This document shows, piece after piece, positions 43,390-52,797 of a stretch of 64,000 bases of DNA. The position numbers were made by a program, and so were the translations under genes. The stretch covers positions 1,612,001 through 1,676,000 of the forward strand of contig NZ_CP012573.1 in assembly GCF_001280205.1 (NCBI RefSeq), written 5' to 3'. The stretch comes from Clavibacter capsici. GTDB taxonomy: Bacteria; Actinomycetota; Actinomycetes; Actinomycetales; Microbacteriaceae. Below the pieces are notes generated by a model, which worked only from the letters and a program-made list of their open reading frames with translations, was not told the DNA's origin and did no database searches. Within the stretch, counting starts at the first letter, position 1. Each line of letters starts with the position of its first letter.

Positions 43390-46116
43390 TCACGCCTCGC
43401 CGCCGGCCGACCCGGTGGTGCCGGCGTTCACGTCGAGCAGGCGGTACTTGTCGATCGCCCACTTCGGCGCGTCCTGGTCGACCTTGCCCTGCTTCGCGAG
43501 GCGCTGGAGCGTCTTCACGACCATCGACGGACCGTCGATGGCGAAGAAGCGGCGGGCGGCCGGACGCGTGTCCGAGAAGCCGAAGCCGTCGGCGCCGAGC
43601 GTCGAGTAGTCGCCGGGGACGAACTGGCGGATCTGGTCGGGCACCGCGTGCGAGAAGTCGGTGACCGCGACGAACGGGCCCTCGGCGCCGCGCAGCTTCT
43701 CCTCCAGGTACGGGACCCGGGTCTCGGCGTGCGGGTGCAGGAGGTTGTGCTCCTCCGCAGCGAGGCCGTCGCGCCGCAGCTCGCCCCACGAGGTGACGGA
43801 CCACACGTCGGCGGACACGCCCCAGTCGTCGGCGAGGAGCTGCTGCGCCTCGAGCGCCCACGGCACGGCGACGCCGGAGGCCATCAGCTGCGCCTTGGGG
43901 CCGTCGACCCAGCCGTCCTTGAGCTTGTGGACGCCGCGGACGATCCCGTCCACGTCCACGCCCTCGGGCTCGGCCGGGTGGATGATCGGCTCGTTGTACA
44001 CCGTGAGGTAGTACATGACGTTCGGGTCCTCGTGCTCGCCGCCGTACATCCGCTCGAGGCCGGAGCGCACGATGTGCCCGATCTCGTAGGCGTACGCCGG
44101 GTCGTAGGCGACGACCGCGGGGTTCGTCGCCGACAGGACGAGCGAGTGGCCGTCCGCGTGCTGGAGGCCCTCGCCCGTGAGCGTGGTGCGCCCGGCGGTG
44201 GCGCCGATGAGGAAGCCGCGCGCCATCTGGTCGCCCGCCGCCCAGATCGCGTCGCCCGTGCGCTGGAACCCGAACATCGAGTAGAAGACGTAGATCGGGA
44301 TGAGCGGCTCGCCCTGCGTCGAGTACGTGGTGCCGAGGTTGGTGAACGCCGCGAGGGCGCCCGCCTCGTTGATGCCCACGTGCACGATCTGGCCCTGCGG
44401 GCTCTCCTTGTAGGACAGCAGCAGCTCGCGGTCGACCGACGTGTAGTGCTGGCCGTTCGGGTTGTAGATCTTCGCCGTCGGGAAGAAGGCGTCGATGCCG
44501 AAGGTGCGGGCCTCGTCCGGGATGATCGGGACGACGCGGTTGCCGAAGTCCTTCGCGCGGATCAGGTCCTTCAGCAGCCGGACGAACGCCATGGTCGTGG
44601 CGATCTCCTGCGTGCCGGAGCCCTTCTTCGAGATGCGGTACGCCGAGTCGTCGGGCAGCGAGATGGCCGTGTGGTTCGTGCGGCGCTCGGGGGAGTACCC
44701 GCCGAGGGCGCGGCGACGCTCCTGCATGTACCGGATCGCCTCGTCGTCCTGGCCGGGGTGGTAGTACGGCGGCAGGTACGGGTCCTCCTCGAGCTGGGCG
44801 TCCGTGATCGGCACGCGCATCTCGTCGCGGAACTGCTTGAGGTTGTCGAGCGTGAGCTTCTTCATCTGGTGGGTCGCGTTGCGGCCCTCGAAGCTCGGTC
44901 CGAGGCCGTAGCCCTTCACCGTCTTGGCGAGGATCACCGTGGGCTGGCCCGTGTGCTCGCTCGCCGCCTTGAACGCCGCGTAGACCTTGCGGTAGTCGTG
45001 TCCGCCGCGCTTGAGGTTCCAGATCTGGTCGTCCGAGTAGCCCTCGACGAGCTTCGCGGTGCGCTCGTCGCGCCCGAAGAAGTTCTCGCGGATGTAGGCG
45101 CCGCTCTCGGCCTTGAAGGTCTGGTAGTCGCCGTCGGGCGTGCGGTTCATGAGGTCGAGCAGGGCGCCCTCGGTGTCGCGGGCGAGCAGGTCGTCCCACT
45201 CGCGGCCCCAGACGACCTTGATGACGTTCCAGCCGGCGCCGCGGAAGAAGCTCTCGAGCTCCTGGATGATCTTGCCGTTGCCGCGGACCGGGCCGTCGAG
45301 CCGCTGCAGGTTGCAGTTGATGACGAAGTTGAGGTTGTCGAGCTTCTCGTTCGCCGCCACCTGGAGCTGCCCGCGGCTCTCGACCTCGTCCATCTCGCCG
45401 TCGCCCAGGAACGCCCAGACCTGCTGGTCGGACGCGTCCTTGATGCCGCGGTTGGTGAGGTACTTGTTGGCCTGCGCCTGGTAGATCGCGTTGATCGGGC
45501 CGAGGCCCATCGACACCGTCGGGAACTGCCAGAACTCCGGCATGAGGCGGGGGTGCGGGTACGAGGAGAGGCCGCCGCCCTCGTGGCTCTTCTCCTGGCG
45601 GAAGCCGTCGAGCTGGTGCTCGCTCAGGCGTCCCTCGAGGAAGGCGCGGGCGTAGGTGCCGGGGGAGGCGTGGCCCTGGACGAAGACCTGGTCGCCGCCG
45701 CCGGGGTGGTCCTGGCCGCGGAAGAAGTGGTTGTAGCCGACCTCGTAGAGGGCGGCCGAGGAGGCGTACGTGGCGATGTGCCCGCCGACCGCGATGCCGG
45801 GACGCTGGGCCCGGTGCACCGTGACGGCCGCGTTCCAGCGGATCCACGCGCGGTAGCGGCGCTCGAGGTCCTCGTCACCCGGGAAGTCGGGCTCGTTCTC
45901 CGGCGCGATGGTGTTGATGTAGTCCGTGGTGGGGACCATCGGCACGCCGAGGTGCAGCTCCTTCGAGCGCTTGAGGAGGCTGAGCATGACGTCGCGCGCG
46001 CGACCCCGGCCCTGCGTCTCGACGAGCCCGTCGAGCGACTCGTTCCATTCGGCGGTCTCTTCCGGATCCTGGTCGGTGTGGTTCACCGAGTACGGATCCT
46101 GGTCGTTGACAGTCAC
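43390..46116 (-). CDS. aceE: Pyruvate dehydrogenase E1, homodimeric type
   Basis: A 908-residue thiamine-diphosphate enzyme that decarboxylates pyruvate and passes acetyl to E2. The TPP motif [15 protein letters not shown] with [15 protein letters not shown] is visible, as are [15 protein letters not shown] and [19 protein letters not shown] start gives [24 protein letters not shown], the usual N-terminus; an ATG ten codons upstream is possible. It ends 16 bp before the FasR-like gene. Confidence 0.96.
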   Translation of the reverse strand: MTVNDQDPYSVNHTDQDPEETAEWNESLDGLVETQGRGRARDVMLSLLKRSKELHLGVPMVPTTDYINTIAPENEPDFPGDEDLERRYRAWIRWNAAVTVHRAQRPGIAVGGHIATYASSAALYEVGYNHFFRGQDHPGGGDQVFVQGHASPGTYARAFLEGRLSEHQLDGFRQEKSHEGGGLSSYPHPRLMPEFWQFPTVSMGLGPINAIYQAQANKYLTNRGIKDASDQQVWAFLGDGEMDEVESRGQLQVAANEKLDNLNFVINCNLQRLDGPVRGNGKIIQELESFFRGAGWNVIKVVWGREWDDLLARDTEGALLDLMNRTPDGDYQTFKAESGAYIRENFFGRDERTAKLVEGYSDDQIWNLKRGGHDYRKVYAAFKAASEHTGQPTVILAKTVKGYGLGPSFEGRNATHQMKKLTLDNLKQFRDEMRVPITDAQLEEDPYLPPYYHPGQDDEAIRYMQERRRALGGYSPERRTNHTAISLPDDSAYRISKKGSGTQEIATTMAFVRLLKDLIRAKDFGNRVVPIIPDEARTFGIDAFFPTAKIYNPNGQHYTSVDRELLLSYKESPQGQIVHVGINEAGALAAFTNLGTTYSTQGEPLIPIYVFYSMFGFQRTGDAIWAAGDQMARGFLIGATAGRTTLTGEGLQHADGHSLVLSATNPAVVAYDPAYAYEIGHIVRSGLERMYGGEHEDPNVMYYLTVYNEPIIHPAEPEGVDVDGIVRGVHKLKDGWVDGPKAQLMASGVAVPWALEAQQLLADDWGVSADVWSVTSWGELRRDGLAAEEHNLLHPHAETRVPYLEEKLRGAEGPFVAVTDFSHAVPDQIRQFVPGDYSTLGADGFGFSDTRPAARRFFAIDGPSMVVKTLQRLAKQGKVDQDAPKWAIDKYRLLDVNAGTTGSAGGEA

Positions 46117-46356
46117 CCTCGACCTCTTCCTGTGGTGTGCAGACATCGTCTTCGGTGCCACGGGGCTCGAAGGGTGCGAGACCGCGCGTACGCCGAGGGC
46201 CAGCCTACCCATGCCGACCGACGGCGGCGGACGACCGGTCGGCGCGCCCGTCCGGCGGCCTCGCGCCCCCGCCGCTGGACATCGCGGGGGCCCGGCGTAG
46301 GATCGATCCTCGTGCCAGACAGGGGACATCTGCCGGCACGGAAGGAACCGCACCCC

Positions 46357-46830
46357 ATGGCCCTGGCCAACGACACACAGGCTCCCGACTTCGAGCTCGC
46401 CAACCAGTACGGCGAGCGGGTCCGGTTGAGCGAGTACCGCGGCCACCGCGCGGTCGCCCTCGTCTTCTTCCCCCTCGCCTTCTCCGGCACCTGCACGGGG
46501 GAGATGTGCCAGCTCGAGGAGAACCTCGGCATGTTCGCCGACAGCCGCGTGGAGCTCATCGGCATCAGCGTCGACAGCAAGCACACGCTGCGCGCGTGGG
46601 CCCAGCAGCAGGGCATCGACTTCCAGCTCCTGGCCGACTTCTGGCCCCACGGCCAGGTCGCCAAGGAGTACGGCGTGTTCCTGGAGGAGAAGGGCTTCGC
46701 GAACCGCGCGACCTTCCTCATCGACACCCGCGGCATCATCCGCCGCAGCTTCATCACCGCGCCCGGCGAGGCCCGTGAGCTCGAGGCGTACCGCTCGGCG
46801 ATCCGCGACCTGGCGCTCGTCCCGGCGTGA
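46357..46830 (+). CDS. AhpE-like peroxiredoxin
   Basis: A 157-residue thiol peroxidase: [13 protein letters not shown] with peroxidatic Cys46 and a second Cys51, [12 protein letters not shown] and the C-terminal [16 protein letters not shown]. Resembles the one-Cys AhpE group. Divergent from aceE across 240 bp. Confidence 0.92.
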   Translation: MALANDTQAPDFELANQYGERVRLSEYRGHRAVALVFFPLAFSGTCTGEMCQLEENLGMFADSRVELIGISVDSKHTLRAWAQQQGIDFQLLADFWPHGQVAKEYGVFLEEKGFANRATFLIDTRGIIRRSFITAPGEARELEAYRSAIRDLALVPA

Positions 46831-46848
46831 TCGGGCTCCCGTCGCGCC

Positions 46849-47538
46849 TCAGCTGAGGATGTTGACGGCGCGGGCGATGACCAGGGCGAGGATCACGAAC
46901 CCCGCGAACGCCTGCAGGGCCATGAGGCCCTTGGCGCGATGCGAGAGCGGCATGACGTCGGTGGGGCTGTAGGCCATCGAGTTCGTCAGCGAGAAGTACG
47001 CGTAGTCGACGAACCCGGGGACCCAGTCCGCGTGCTCGGACGAGCGCCGGGCGACCTCGGACACGGCGCCGGCGTCCTCGTCCTGGGGGAAGCGGAAGTC
47101 GGCGGGGGCGAGCGCGGCCCGGGCGTGGGAGCGGCGCGCCACCGGGCCACCCCGGTCCATCTCCCAGTAGACGAGCGCGAAGGCCAGGACGTTCGTCGTC
47201 CAGACCTGGAGCGCCGTGAGCAGCAGCTCGGGACCCGCCTCCGAGGCGTCGACGAGGGCGACCACCAGCACCACGAGGCTCACCTGGTTCGCGACCAGCA
47301 GCAGGCCGCCGAGCGCGAGCCCGAGACCTCGCGACCACGCCGTCTCGCGGGCCAGGCGCCGCGGGTTGAGGGCGACCAGGGGCACGAGCAGGGCGACGGC
47401 GATCAGCACCACGGCGATCCGAACCGCGGTCGGCACCGCGGTCGGCGCGATCCCGTAGAGGACGACGGCCACGAGGACGCCGACGCCGGCGGGCCAGCGG
47501 GGCTCCGCGACCGTGCGGCGCGAGGGGTGGATGGGCAC
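46849..47538 (-). CDS. Conserved integral membrane protein (DUF1345-like)
   Basis: A 229-residue protein with about five to six spans. The block FVDYAYFSLTNSMAYSPTDVMPLSHRAKGLMALQ and the last span VARAVNIL-like end fit a DUF1345-related family of unknown function. A pore-loop resemblance of YFSLTNSMAYSPTD to ion channels is superficial. Confidence 0.7.
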   Translation of the reverse strand: MPIHPSRRTVAEPRWPAGVGVLVAVVLYGIAPTAVPTAVRIAVVLIAVALLVPLVALNPRRLARETAWSRGLGLALGGLLLVANQVSLVVLVVALVDASEAGPELLLTALQVWTTNVLAFALVYWEMDRGGPVARRSHARAALAPADFRFPQDEDAGAVSEVARRSSEHADWVPGFVDYAYFSLTNSMAYSPTDVMPLSHRAKGLMALQAFAGFVILALVIARAVNILS

Positions 47539-47630
47539 GGGGGAGAGGGTACGGCGATCTCCCGACCCGGGGCCGTGGCGCGCCGACGGCGTCGGCTAGC
47601 ATGGCGGGGCGCCGGATCCCCGGCCGTCAG

Positions 47631-47703
47631 GGGCCTTTAGCTCAGTTGGTAGAGCGCCACGTTTACACCGTGGATGTCGTCGGTTCGAGCCCGGCAGGGC
47701 CCA
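47631..47703 (+). tRNA. tRNA-Val (TAC)
   Basis: Acceptor GGGCCTT with AGGGCCC, D-arm AGCTCAGTTGGTAGAGC, anticodon stem CCACG/CGTGG with loop TTTACAC (anticodon TAC), T-loop TTCGAGC. CCA not encoded. Confidence 0.95.
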
Positions 47704-47745
47704 CCGTCCCCCGTGGCCGCGACCCCTCCCGCGGTCGTCCGCCGC

Positions 47746-48357
47746 CTACCCGTCCGTCCGCAGGTCGGCGAGACCTCGCACGAGCAGGTCCACCCCGAAG
47801 CGGAAGCCGTCGGCGGACTCGCGTCGGGTGCGCGCCGAGGGCTCCGGGTGCACGAGCCCGAGCCGCGCCAGCTGGTCCCGCTGCTGCTCGTGGGCCACGT
47901 GGCCGAGCACGAAGTGCAGGATCGCCGCAGCCGCGCGCGCGGTGTCCGCCTCGCCGGCTCCGCTCGCGGCCACGGCGTCAGCCAGCGCCTGACGGGCCGT
48001 CGAGGAGCCGAGGCCGAGGACCGTCGTGCTCGCGACGACCTCCGCGCCGTCGCGGTGGGCGAGGAGCGCCGCGCGCAACGCGGCGGCCCGGTCGCGCACG
48101 CGCTCGTCCCACGGTCGCTCGCCGGCCGGTCGACGCGGTCGGTGCTCCTCCGCCTCGGCGACGATCCGGTCCGCGACCTCCGCGAGCAGGCCCTGCTTGT
48201 CCGGGAAGTGCCAGTAGAGCGCGCTCGGCTGCACCTCGAGCACGGCGGCCAGGCGCCGCATCGTGAGGTCGGGGAGGCCGTGCTCGTCGAGGATCCGCAG
48301 GGCGGCCCGGGCCACGTCGTCGCGCGTGTGCCCCCTGCCGCCGCGCGCCTCCGCCAT
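47746..48357 (-). CDS. TetR-family regulator, BioQ-like
   Basis: A 203-residue regulator with an N-terminal HTH (TRDDVARAALRILDEHGLPDLTMRRLAAVLEVQPSALYWHFPDKQGLL; residues about 10-58) and a C-terminal ligand domain. It is divergent from bioYMN and the gap holds two TGAAC-N3-GTTCA palindromes, the site type described for BioQ of Corynebacterium. A repressor of biotin uptake is the likely role. Confidence 0.85.
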   Translation of the reverse strand: MAEARGGRGHTRDDVARAALRILDEHGLPDLTMRRLAAVLEVQPSALYWHFPDKQGLLAEVADRIVAEAEEHRPRRPAGERPWDERVRDRAAALRAALLAHRDGAEVVASTTVLGLGSSTARQALADAVAASGAGEADTARAAAAILHFVLGHVAHEQQRDQLARLGLVHPEPSARTRRESADGFRFGVDLLVRGLADLRTDG

Positions 48358-48365
48358 GCCGCCAC

Positions 48366-48398
48366 TATAGTGAACGGCGTTCAGGTGAACGCCGTTCA
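48366..48398. promoter_or_regulatory. bioY promoter -10 with double TetR/BioQ operator
   Basis: TATAGT (48366-48371) is a good -10 element, inside a CACTATAGTG palindrome usable in both directions. It runs into two 13-bp palindromes, TGAACGGCGTTCA (48371-48383) and TGAACGCCGTTCA (48386-48398), which are also inverted copies of each other around GG. Repressor binding would block transcription of bioY and probably of the regulator. Confidence 0.8.
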
Positions 48399-48427
48399 GG
48401 AGATCGACCCCGATCCGGAGGAAGCGC

Positions 48428-49063
48428 ATGACCACGTCCCCGACCGCCCCGCCGGAGCGCGCGTCCCGCGTGGACGCCACCGACCTGGCCCGCGTGGCCG
48501 TCCTGGCCGCGGTGATCGCCGTGCTCGGGCTGCCGGGCGGCATCAGCGTCCTCGGCGGCGTGCCCATCACGGCGCAGACCCTGGGCGTGATGCTCGCCGG
48601 GGCGATCCTCGGTCCGTGGCTGGGCGCCCTCTGCATCCTGGTGCTGCTGGCGCTCGTCGCCGTCGGCCTGCCTCTCCTCTCCGGCGGCACGGGCGGGATC
48701 GGCGTCTTCGCCGGGCCGACCGCGGGCTACCTCGTCGGCTGGGTGCTCGGCGCCCTCGTCGTCGGCGCGCTGGTCCACCTCGGCGGGCGGAAGCCCGCCC
48801 TCGTCCGCACCGCCGTCGCCATGGTGACCGGCGGCATCCTCGCGATCTACGCCGTCGGGATCCCCGTGCAGAGCGCCGTCACGCGCCTCCCGCTCCTCGA
48901 GACCGTCTACACGAGCCTCGTCTTCGTCCCGGGCGACCTGGTCAAGGCCGCCATCGCCACGGGCATCGTGATGACACTCGTGCGCGGCTACCCGCGCGCC
49001 TTCCGCCGTCGGGCCGGGTGGACCCCCGCCGTCCCGCGGGCGTCCGCCACGACGACCGCGTGA
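48428..49063 (+). CDS. bioY: Biotin transporter substrate-binding subunit
   Basis: A 211-residue S-component of the ECF biotin importer with about six spans; VAVLAAVIAVLGLPGGISVLGGVPITAQTLGVMLAG and PLLSGGTGGIGVFAGPTAGYLVGW are typical BioY blocks. First gene of bioYMN; the stop overlaps the next GTG. Confidence 0.94.
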   Translation: MTTSPTAPPERASRVDATDLARVAVLAAVIAVLGLPGGISVLGGVPITAQTLGVMLAGAILGPWLGALCILVLLALVAVGLPLLSGGTGGIGVFAGPTAGYLVGWVLGALVVGALVHLGGRKPALVRTAVAMVTGGILAIYAVGIPVQSAVTRLPLLETVYTSLVFVPGDLVKAAIATGIVMTLVRGYPRAFRRRAGWTPAVPRASATTTA

Positions 49064-49743
49064 CCGCCGCCCTCCGCCTCGACGGCGTCGGCGTGCGCCT
49101 CGGCGACGTCGACGTCCTCGCCGACGTCTCGCTCGACCTCGACGCCCGCACCGTCGCCGTGATCGGCGAGAACGGATCGGGCAAGAGCACGTTCGCGCGG
49201 CTGGTCGGCGGGCTCGTGCCGCGCTCGTCCGGCGAGGTCCGCGTGCTGGGCCTGGATCCCGCGCGCGACGCCCGGGAGCTGCGGCGCCGGGTCGCGCTGG
49301 TCTTCAGCAACCCGGACGCGCAGATCGTCATGCCCACGGTGCGCGAGGACGTCGCGTTCTCGCTGCGGTCGGAACGGCTCGCGCGCGACGAGTCCGCCGC
49401 CCGGGTCGCGGACGCGCTCGCCCGCTTCGGGCTGGCCGACCTGGCCGGCCGGCCGTCGCACGACCTGTCCGGCGGCCAGAAGCAGCTGCTGGCGCTCGCG
49501 GGCGCATTCGTCCGCCAGCCGGAGCTCGTGATCGCCGACGAGCCCACCGCGTACCTCGACGCGCGCAACGCCCGGCGCGTGGCCGACCACCTCTTCGAGG
49601 AGGGCCACCGCCTCGTGCTGGTGACCCACGACCTCGACGTCGCCCGCCGCTGCGACGCGGCCGTGCTGTTCGCGGGCGGCCGCCTGACCCGCGTCGGGAC
49701 GCCCGTCGAGGTCGTCGCCGCGTACGAGGCGCTGCTCGGATGA
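49060..49743 (+). CDS. bioM: ECF transporter ATPase
   Basis: A 227-residue ATPase: Walker A GENGSGKST (35-43), FSNPDAQIVMPTV (typical ECF A-subunit Q-loop), LSGGQKQ, VIADEPTAYLD and H-loop VTHD. Works with BioY and BioN for biotin uptake. GTG start overlaps bioY. Confidence 0.93.
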   Translation: MTAALRLDGVGVRLGDVDVLADVSLDLDARTVAVIGENGSGKSTFARLVGGLVPRSSGEVRVLGLDPARDARELRRRVALVFSNPDAQIVMPTVREDVAFSLRSERLARDESAARVADALARFGLADLAGRPSHDLSGGQKQLLALAGAFVRQPELVIADEPTAYLDARNARRVADHLFEEGHRLVLVTHDLDVARRCDAAVLFAGGRLTRVGTPVEVVAAYEALLG

Positions 49744-50348
49744 CGGCGGCCGGGCGCGCCCCGGGACGTCTCGCCCGCATGCGCACGGGGCCGAAGGCGC
49801 TCCTCCTGGCCGCCGCCGTGCTCGGGGTCTCGCTCCTCCCGTCGACCTGGGCGGGCGCGGGCATCGCGGCGACGGTGGCCGTGGTCGCCTACGCCGCCGC
49901 GGGCCTCGGCGACGGCGCCCTGGGGCTCCGCGCCCTGGCGTCGCAGCTGCGGGCCGTGCGGCTCCTCCTCCTGTTCACGCTCGCCTGCCAGGCGCTGCTG
50001 CTCGGTCCCGAGCCGGCGGTCGCCAACACCGCCCGCGTGGCGACGGCCGTCGCCATCCCCGGGCTCCTCGTGCTCACGACCTCGACCACCGCGCTCCTCG
50101 ACGCCGTCGAGCGCGGCCTCCGTCCGCTGGGACGGCTGGGGGTCGACACCGAGCGGATCGCGCTCCTCCTGACCGTCACGGTGTCGACGGTGCCCGTCCT
50201 CGCCCGGCTGGCCGGGGACGTCCGGGACGCCCAGCGCGCCCGAGGCGGACGCGACGGGCTGCGCACCTTCGTCGTCCCCTTCCTCGTGGTCGCGCTCAAG
50301 CACGCGGACGACCTCGGCGATGCCCTGACGGCGCGCGGCGTCCGCTGA
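49740..50348 (+). CDS. bioN: ECF transporter transmembrane subunit
   Basis: A 202-residue EcfT-like protein with about four to five spans and the coupling motif VRDAQRARGGRDG (ARG-type, contacts the ATPase). Starts over the bioM stop (ATGA). Completes the bioYMN operon. Confidence 0.9.
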   Translation: MTAAGRAPGRLARMRTGPKALLLAAAVLGVSLLPSTWAGAGIAATVAVVAYAAAGLGDGALGLRALASQLRAVRLLLLFTLACQALLLGPEPAVANTARVATAVAIPGLLVLTTSTTALLDAVERGLRPLGRLGVDTERIALLLTVTVSTVPVLARLAGDVRDAQRARGGRDGLRTFVVPFLVVALKHADDLGDALTARGVR

Positions 50349-50438
50349 CACGCCGCCGGACGCGCGGCGGGGACCGCGGGGGAGTCCGTCCACGCATCCG
50401 TTCGCGTACTCACGGTGGGTTGGCGCTACTGTGCACTC

Positions 50439-50612
50439 ATGAGCCCCGAGAAGGTCGAGGACGCGGCCTCCTGGTCCGTGGTCGACGCCGCGACCCACGG
50501 GTCGAGCACCCATCCCGGATCCGCCCAGCGCGCGCTCTGGCCCCTCGACCCGCTCGTCCCGACCCGGGGCGCCGCATCGGACGACGACGAGGCGCGTCGC
50601 GGTCGACGCTGA
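50439..50612 (+). CDS. Small hypothetical ORF
   Basis: A possible 57-residue protein (MSPEKVEDAASWSVVDAAT at the start, acidic then RRGRR end). TACTGT at 50427 could be a -10 element that would make it a leaderless mRNA; no SD is seen. No family recognised. Confidence 0.35.
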   Translation: MSPEKVEDAASWSVVDAATHGSSTHPGSAQRALWPLDPLVPTRGAASDDDEARRGRR

Positions 50613-50649
50613 CCCGCGGGCGCCGGGACGGCGCCACCCCTTCGTTACG

Positions 50650-51486
50650 ATGGGCGACGTGACATCCACCCTCGCCGACGCCGTCCGAGCCGTCGAGGGC
50701 GCGTGGCCCCCCGCCGGCGCATCCGACTGGGATGCCTCCGGCCTCGTCAGCGGCGATCCGCGTCGTCCCGTGCGGCGGATCCACCTGGCCGTCGACGCGG
50801 TGCGCGCGACCGTGGACGAGGCGGTCGAGGCCGACGCCGACCTGCTGCTGGTGCACCACCCGCTGCTCCTGCGCGGCGTGACGACCATCGCCGAGACCGG
50901 CTGCAAGGGCGCGCTCCTCGCCGACCTCGTGCGCGCCGACTGCGCGCTGTACGCCGCGCACACCACCGCCGACGTCGTGGAGGACGGCACGTCCGGCCGG
51001 CTCGCAGCCCTGCTCGGCCTGCTCCCCGAGACGCTCCGCCCCCTCGAGCCCGCGGAGGGCGGCGTCCGCGGCATCGGCCGGGTCGGCGACCTGCCCGCGC
51101 CCACCACCTTGGGCCGACTGGCCGGCGAGCTCGCGCGGATCCTCCCGCCCACGGCCACGGGGATCCGCGCCGCCGGCGCCTACGACGCGCCGATCACCCG
51201 CGTCGCGCTGTGCGGCGGCGCTGGCGACTCGCTCCTCGGCGCCCCCGAGGTGCAGGCGGCCGACGTCTACATCACCTCCGACCTCCGGCACCACCCGGCG
51301 AGCGAGGCCCGCGAGGCCGCCGTGCAGCGCGGGGGCGGACCCTGCCTCATCGACACGTCGCACTGGGCCAGCGAGTGGCTCTGGCTCGACGCCGCCGCGG
51401 ACACGCTGCGCCAGGCGCTGCCGGACGTCGAGGTGACCGTGAGCGACATCCGCACCGACCCCTGGGACTTCGTCGTCACCCAGTGA
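50650..51486 (+). CDS. Nif3-like dinuclear metal-centre protein
   Basis: A 278-residue NIF3/YbgI-family protein, usually a hexameric ring with two metals per subunit. Metal ligands visible: HH69-70 in LLLVHHPLLLRG, the later SDLRHHPASEA and DTSHWASEWLW. The enzymatic role is still unclear. Precedes the coiled-coil gene, a common actinobacterial pairing. Confidence 0.93.
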   Translation: MGDVTSTLADAVRAVEGAWPPAGASDWDASGLVSGDPRRPVRRIHLAVDAVRATVDEAVEADADLLLVHHPLLLRGVTTIAETGCKGALLADLVRADCALYAAHTTADVVEDGTSGRLAALLGLLPETLRPLEPAEGGVRGIGRVGDLPAPTTLGRLAGELARILPPTATGIRAAGAYDAPITRVALCGGAGDSLLGAPEVQAADVYITSDLRHHPASEAREAAVQRGGGPCLIDTSHWASEWLWLDAAADTLRQALPDVEVTVSDIRTDPWDFVVTQ

Positions 51487-51562
51487 CGACCCGCGGCCCG
51501 AGCCGCACCCGCACCACCGGCAGGCGCGCCCGCCGCACCCGCCGCACCACGAGAGGGAGAGC

Positions 51563-52297
51563 ATGAAAGCCGATCCGAGCATCCAGAAGGAGCTCCTCGA
51601 CCTGCAGGAGATCGACACCCGGCTCACGCACCTGAAGCGCCAGCTCGCGCAGCTCCCGCAGCTGGCGCGGATCGACGCCCTCCAGCGCGAGATGGAGCTC
51701 GTCCGCCGTCGGCTCGGCGAGCGGACCGGCGTCGTCGAGGACGCGCAGACGGAGCTCGCGCGCATCGAGTCCGACGTCGCCGTGGTCCAGGCGCGCATGG
51801 ACCGCGACCGCTCCCGCATCGAGGCCGGCGGCAGCCCGAAGGACGTGCAGGCCCTCGAGCGCGAGCTCGAGTCGCTCCTGCGCCGCCGGGACACGCTCGA
51901 GGAGGTCGAGCTCGAGGTGATGCAGCGCCTCGAGGAGGCGCAGGCCGCGCAGGCGGAGGTGGTCGTCGAGCGCGACGCGCTGGCCGACCGACTCGCCGCG
52001 GTCGAGGCCGAGCGCGACGCCGCGGCCGTCGAGCTGCGCGTGCAGGCCGAGCAGGCGCAGAAGGACCGCGACGCGCTCGCGCCCCGGTTCCCCGAGGACC
52101 TCCTCGCGCTCTACGAGAAGCAGCGCGCCCGCTACGGCGTCGGCGCGGCCATGCTGCACCGCGGCATCTCCCTCGGCAGCAACATCGCCCTGCACCAGAG
52201 CGACCTCGACGCGCTCCGCAAGCGCGCCCCCGACGACGTGGTCATCGACCCCGAGAGCAACGCGATCCTCGTGCGCACGGACGAGTCCGGCCTCTGA
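51563..52297 (+). CDS. Coiled-coil CT398/zinc-ribbon-family protein without zinc cysteines
   Basis: A 244-residue protein: an extended coiled coil (residues about 5-165) then the conserved FPEDLLALYEKQRARYG. In relatives a C4 zinc ribbon (CxxC...CxxC) follows; here the same region reads AAMLHRGISLGSNIALHQSDLDALRK...VVIDPESNAILV with no Cys at all, so the zinc site is lost while the fold outline remains. Function unknown. Confidence 0.85.
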   Translation: MKADPSIQKELLDLQEIDTRLTHLKRQLAQLPQLARIDALQREMELVRRRLGERTGVVEDAQTELARIESDVAVVQARMDRDRSRIEAGGSPKDVQALERELESLLRRRDTLEEVELEVMQRLEEAQAAQAEVVVERDALADRLAAVEAERDAAAVELRVQAEQAQKDRDALAPRFPEDLLALYEKQRARYGVGAAMLHRGISLGSNIALHQSDLDALRKRAPDDVVIDPESNAILVRTDESGL

Positions 52298-52323
52298 CGC
52301 GGCGGCCGCCGCCGCGGCTGCCC

Positions 52324-52329
52324 TAGACT
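52324..52329 (+). promoter_or_regulatory. Possible -10 element of rnpB
   Basis: TAGACT lies 7 nt before the predicted 5' end of the RNase P RNA. Confidence 0.5.
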
Positions 52330-52336
52330 CGTCCCC

Positions 52337-52720
52337 GCGGATGGGTCGGCAAGACGGTCGCGCCGCGGTGGATCCTCCGGGAGACGCCGCGTCGAGGAAC
52401 GTCCGGGCTCCGCAGAGCAGGGCGGTGGGTAACACCCACCCGGGGTGACCCGCGAGACAGTGCAACAGAGAGCAGACCGCCCGTCGCGCGAGCGGCGGGT
52501 GAGGGTGAAACGGCGGTGTAAGAGACCACCAGCGGCCCGAGTGATCGGGTCGGCTATGCAAACCTCGCCCGGAGCAAGGTCGAACAGGGGACGCACAGGC
52601 TGCTCGTCCAGTCCCCGGGTAGACCGCTGGAGGGCTGCGGTGACGCAGCTCCGAGATAGATGGCCGTCCATGGTGCCTCGGCACCGGGACAGAACCCGGC
52701 GTATCAGCCGGCCCATCCGC
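52337..52720 (+). ncRNA. rnpB: RNase P RNA, bacterial A type
   Basis: The catalytic RNA that trims the 5' ends of pre-tRNAs. The conserved cores GAGGAACGTCCGGGCTCC, ACAGAGAGCAGACCGCC, GGTGAGGGTGAAACGG and AAGAGACCACCAGCGG are present in order. The ends pair as helix P1: GCGGATGGGTCGGC at 52337 with GCCGGCCCATCCGC ending at 52720 (one G-U). Confidence 0.95.
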
Positions 52721-52736
52721 GCCACGCACCACGGAC

Positions 52737-52774
52737 GGAAGCGGCCGGGTCCCCCAGGGGATCCGGCCGCTTCC
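52737..52774 (+). terminator. Terminator of rnpB
   Basis: GGAAGCGGCCGG (52737-52748) pairs with CCGGCCGCTTCC (52763-52774), with a further partial inner stem. Confidence 0.75.
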
Positions 52775-52797
52775 GCGTGCGAGGCGCGTGACGCGCG

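Noticed and set aside
43006-46830. 1274-codon plus-strand frame covering aceE
   Set aside because: Antisense shadow; only its last 157 codons (the peroxiredoxin) are a real gene.
46849-47538. Potassium-channel-like pore protein
   Set aside because: YFSLTNSMAYSPTD lacks the TVGYGD filter; the pattern fits a DUF1345-like membrane protein better.
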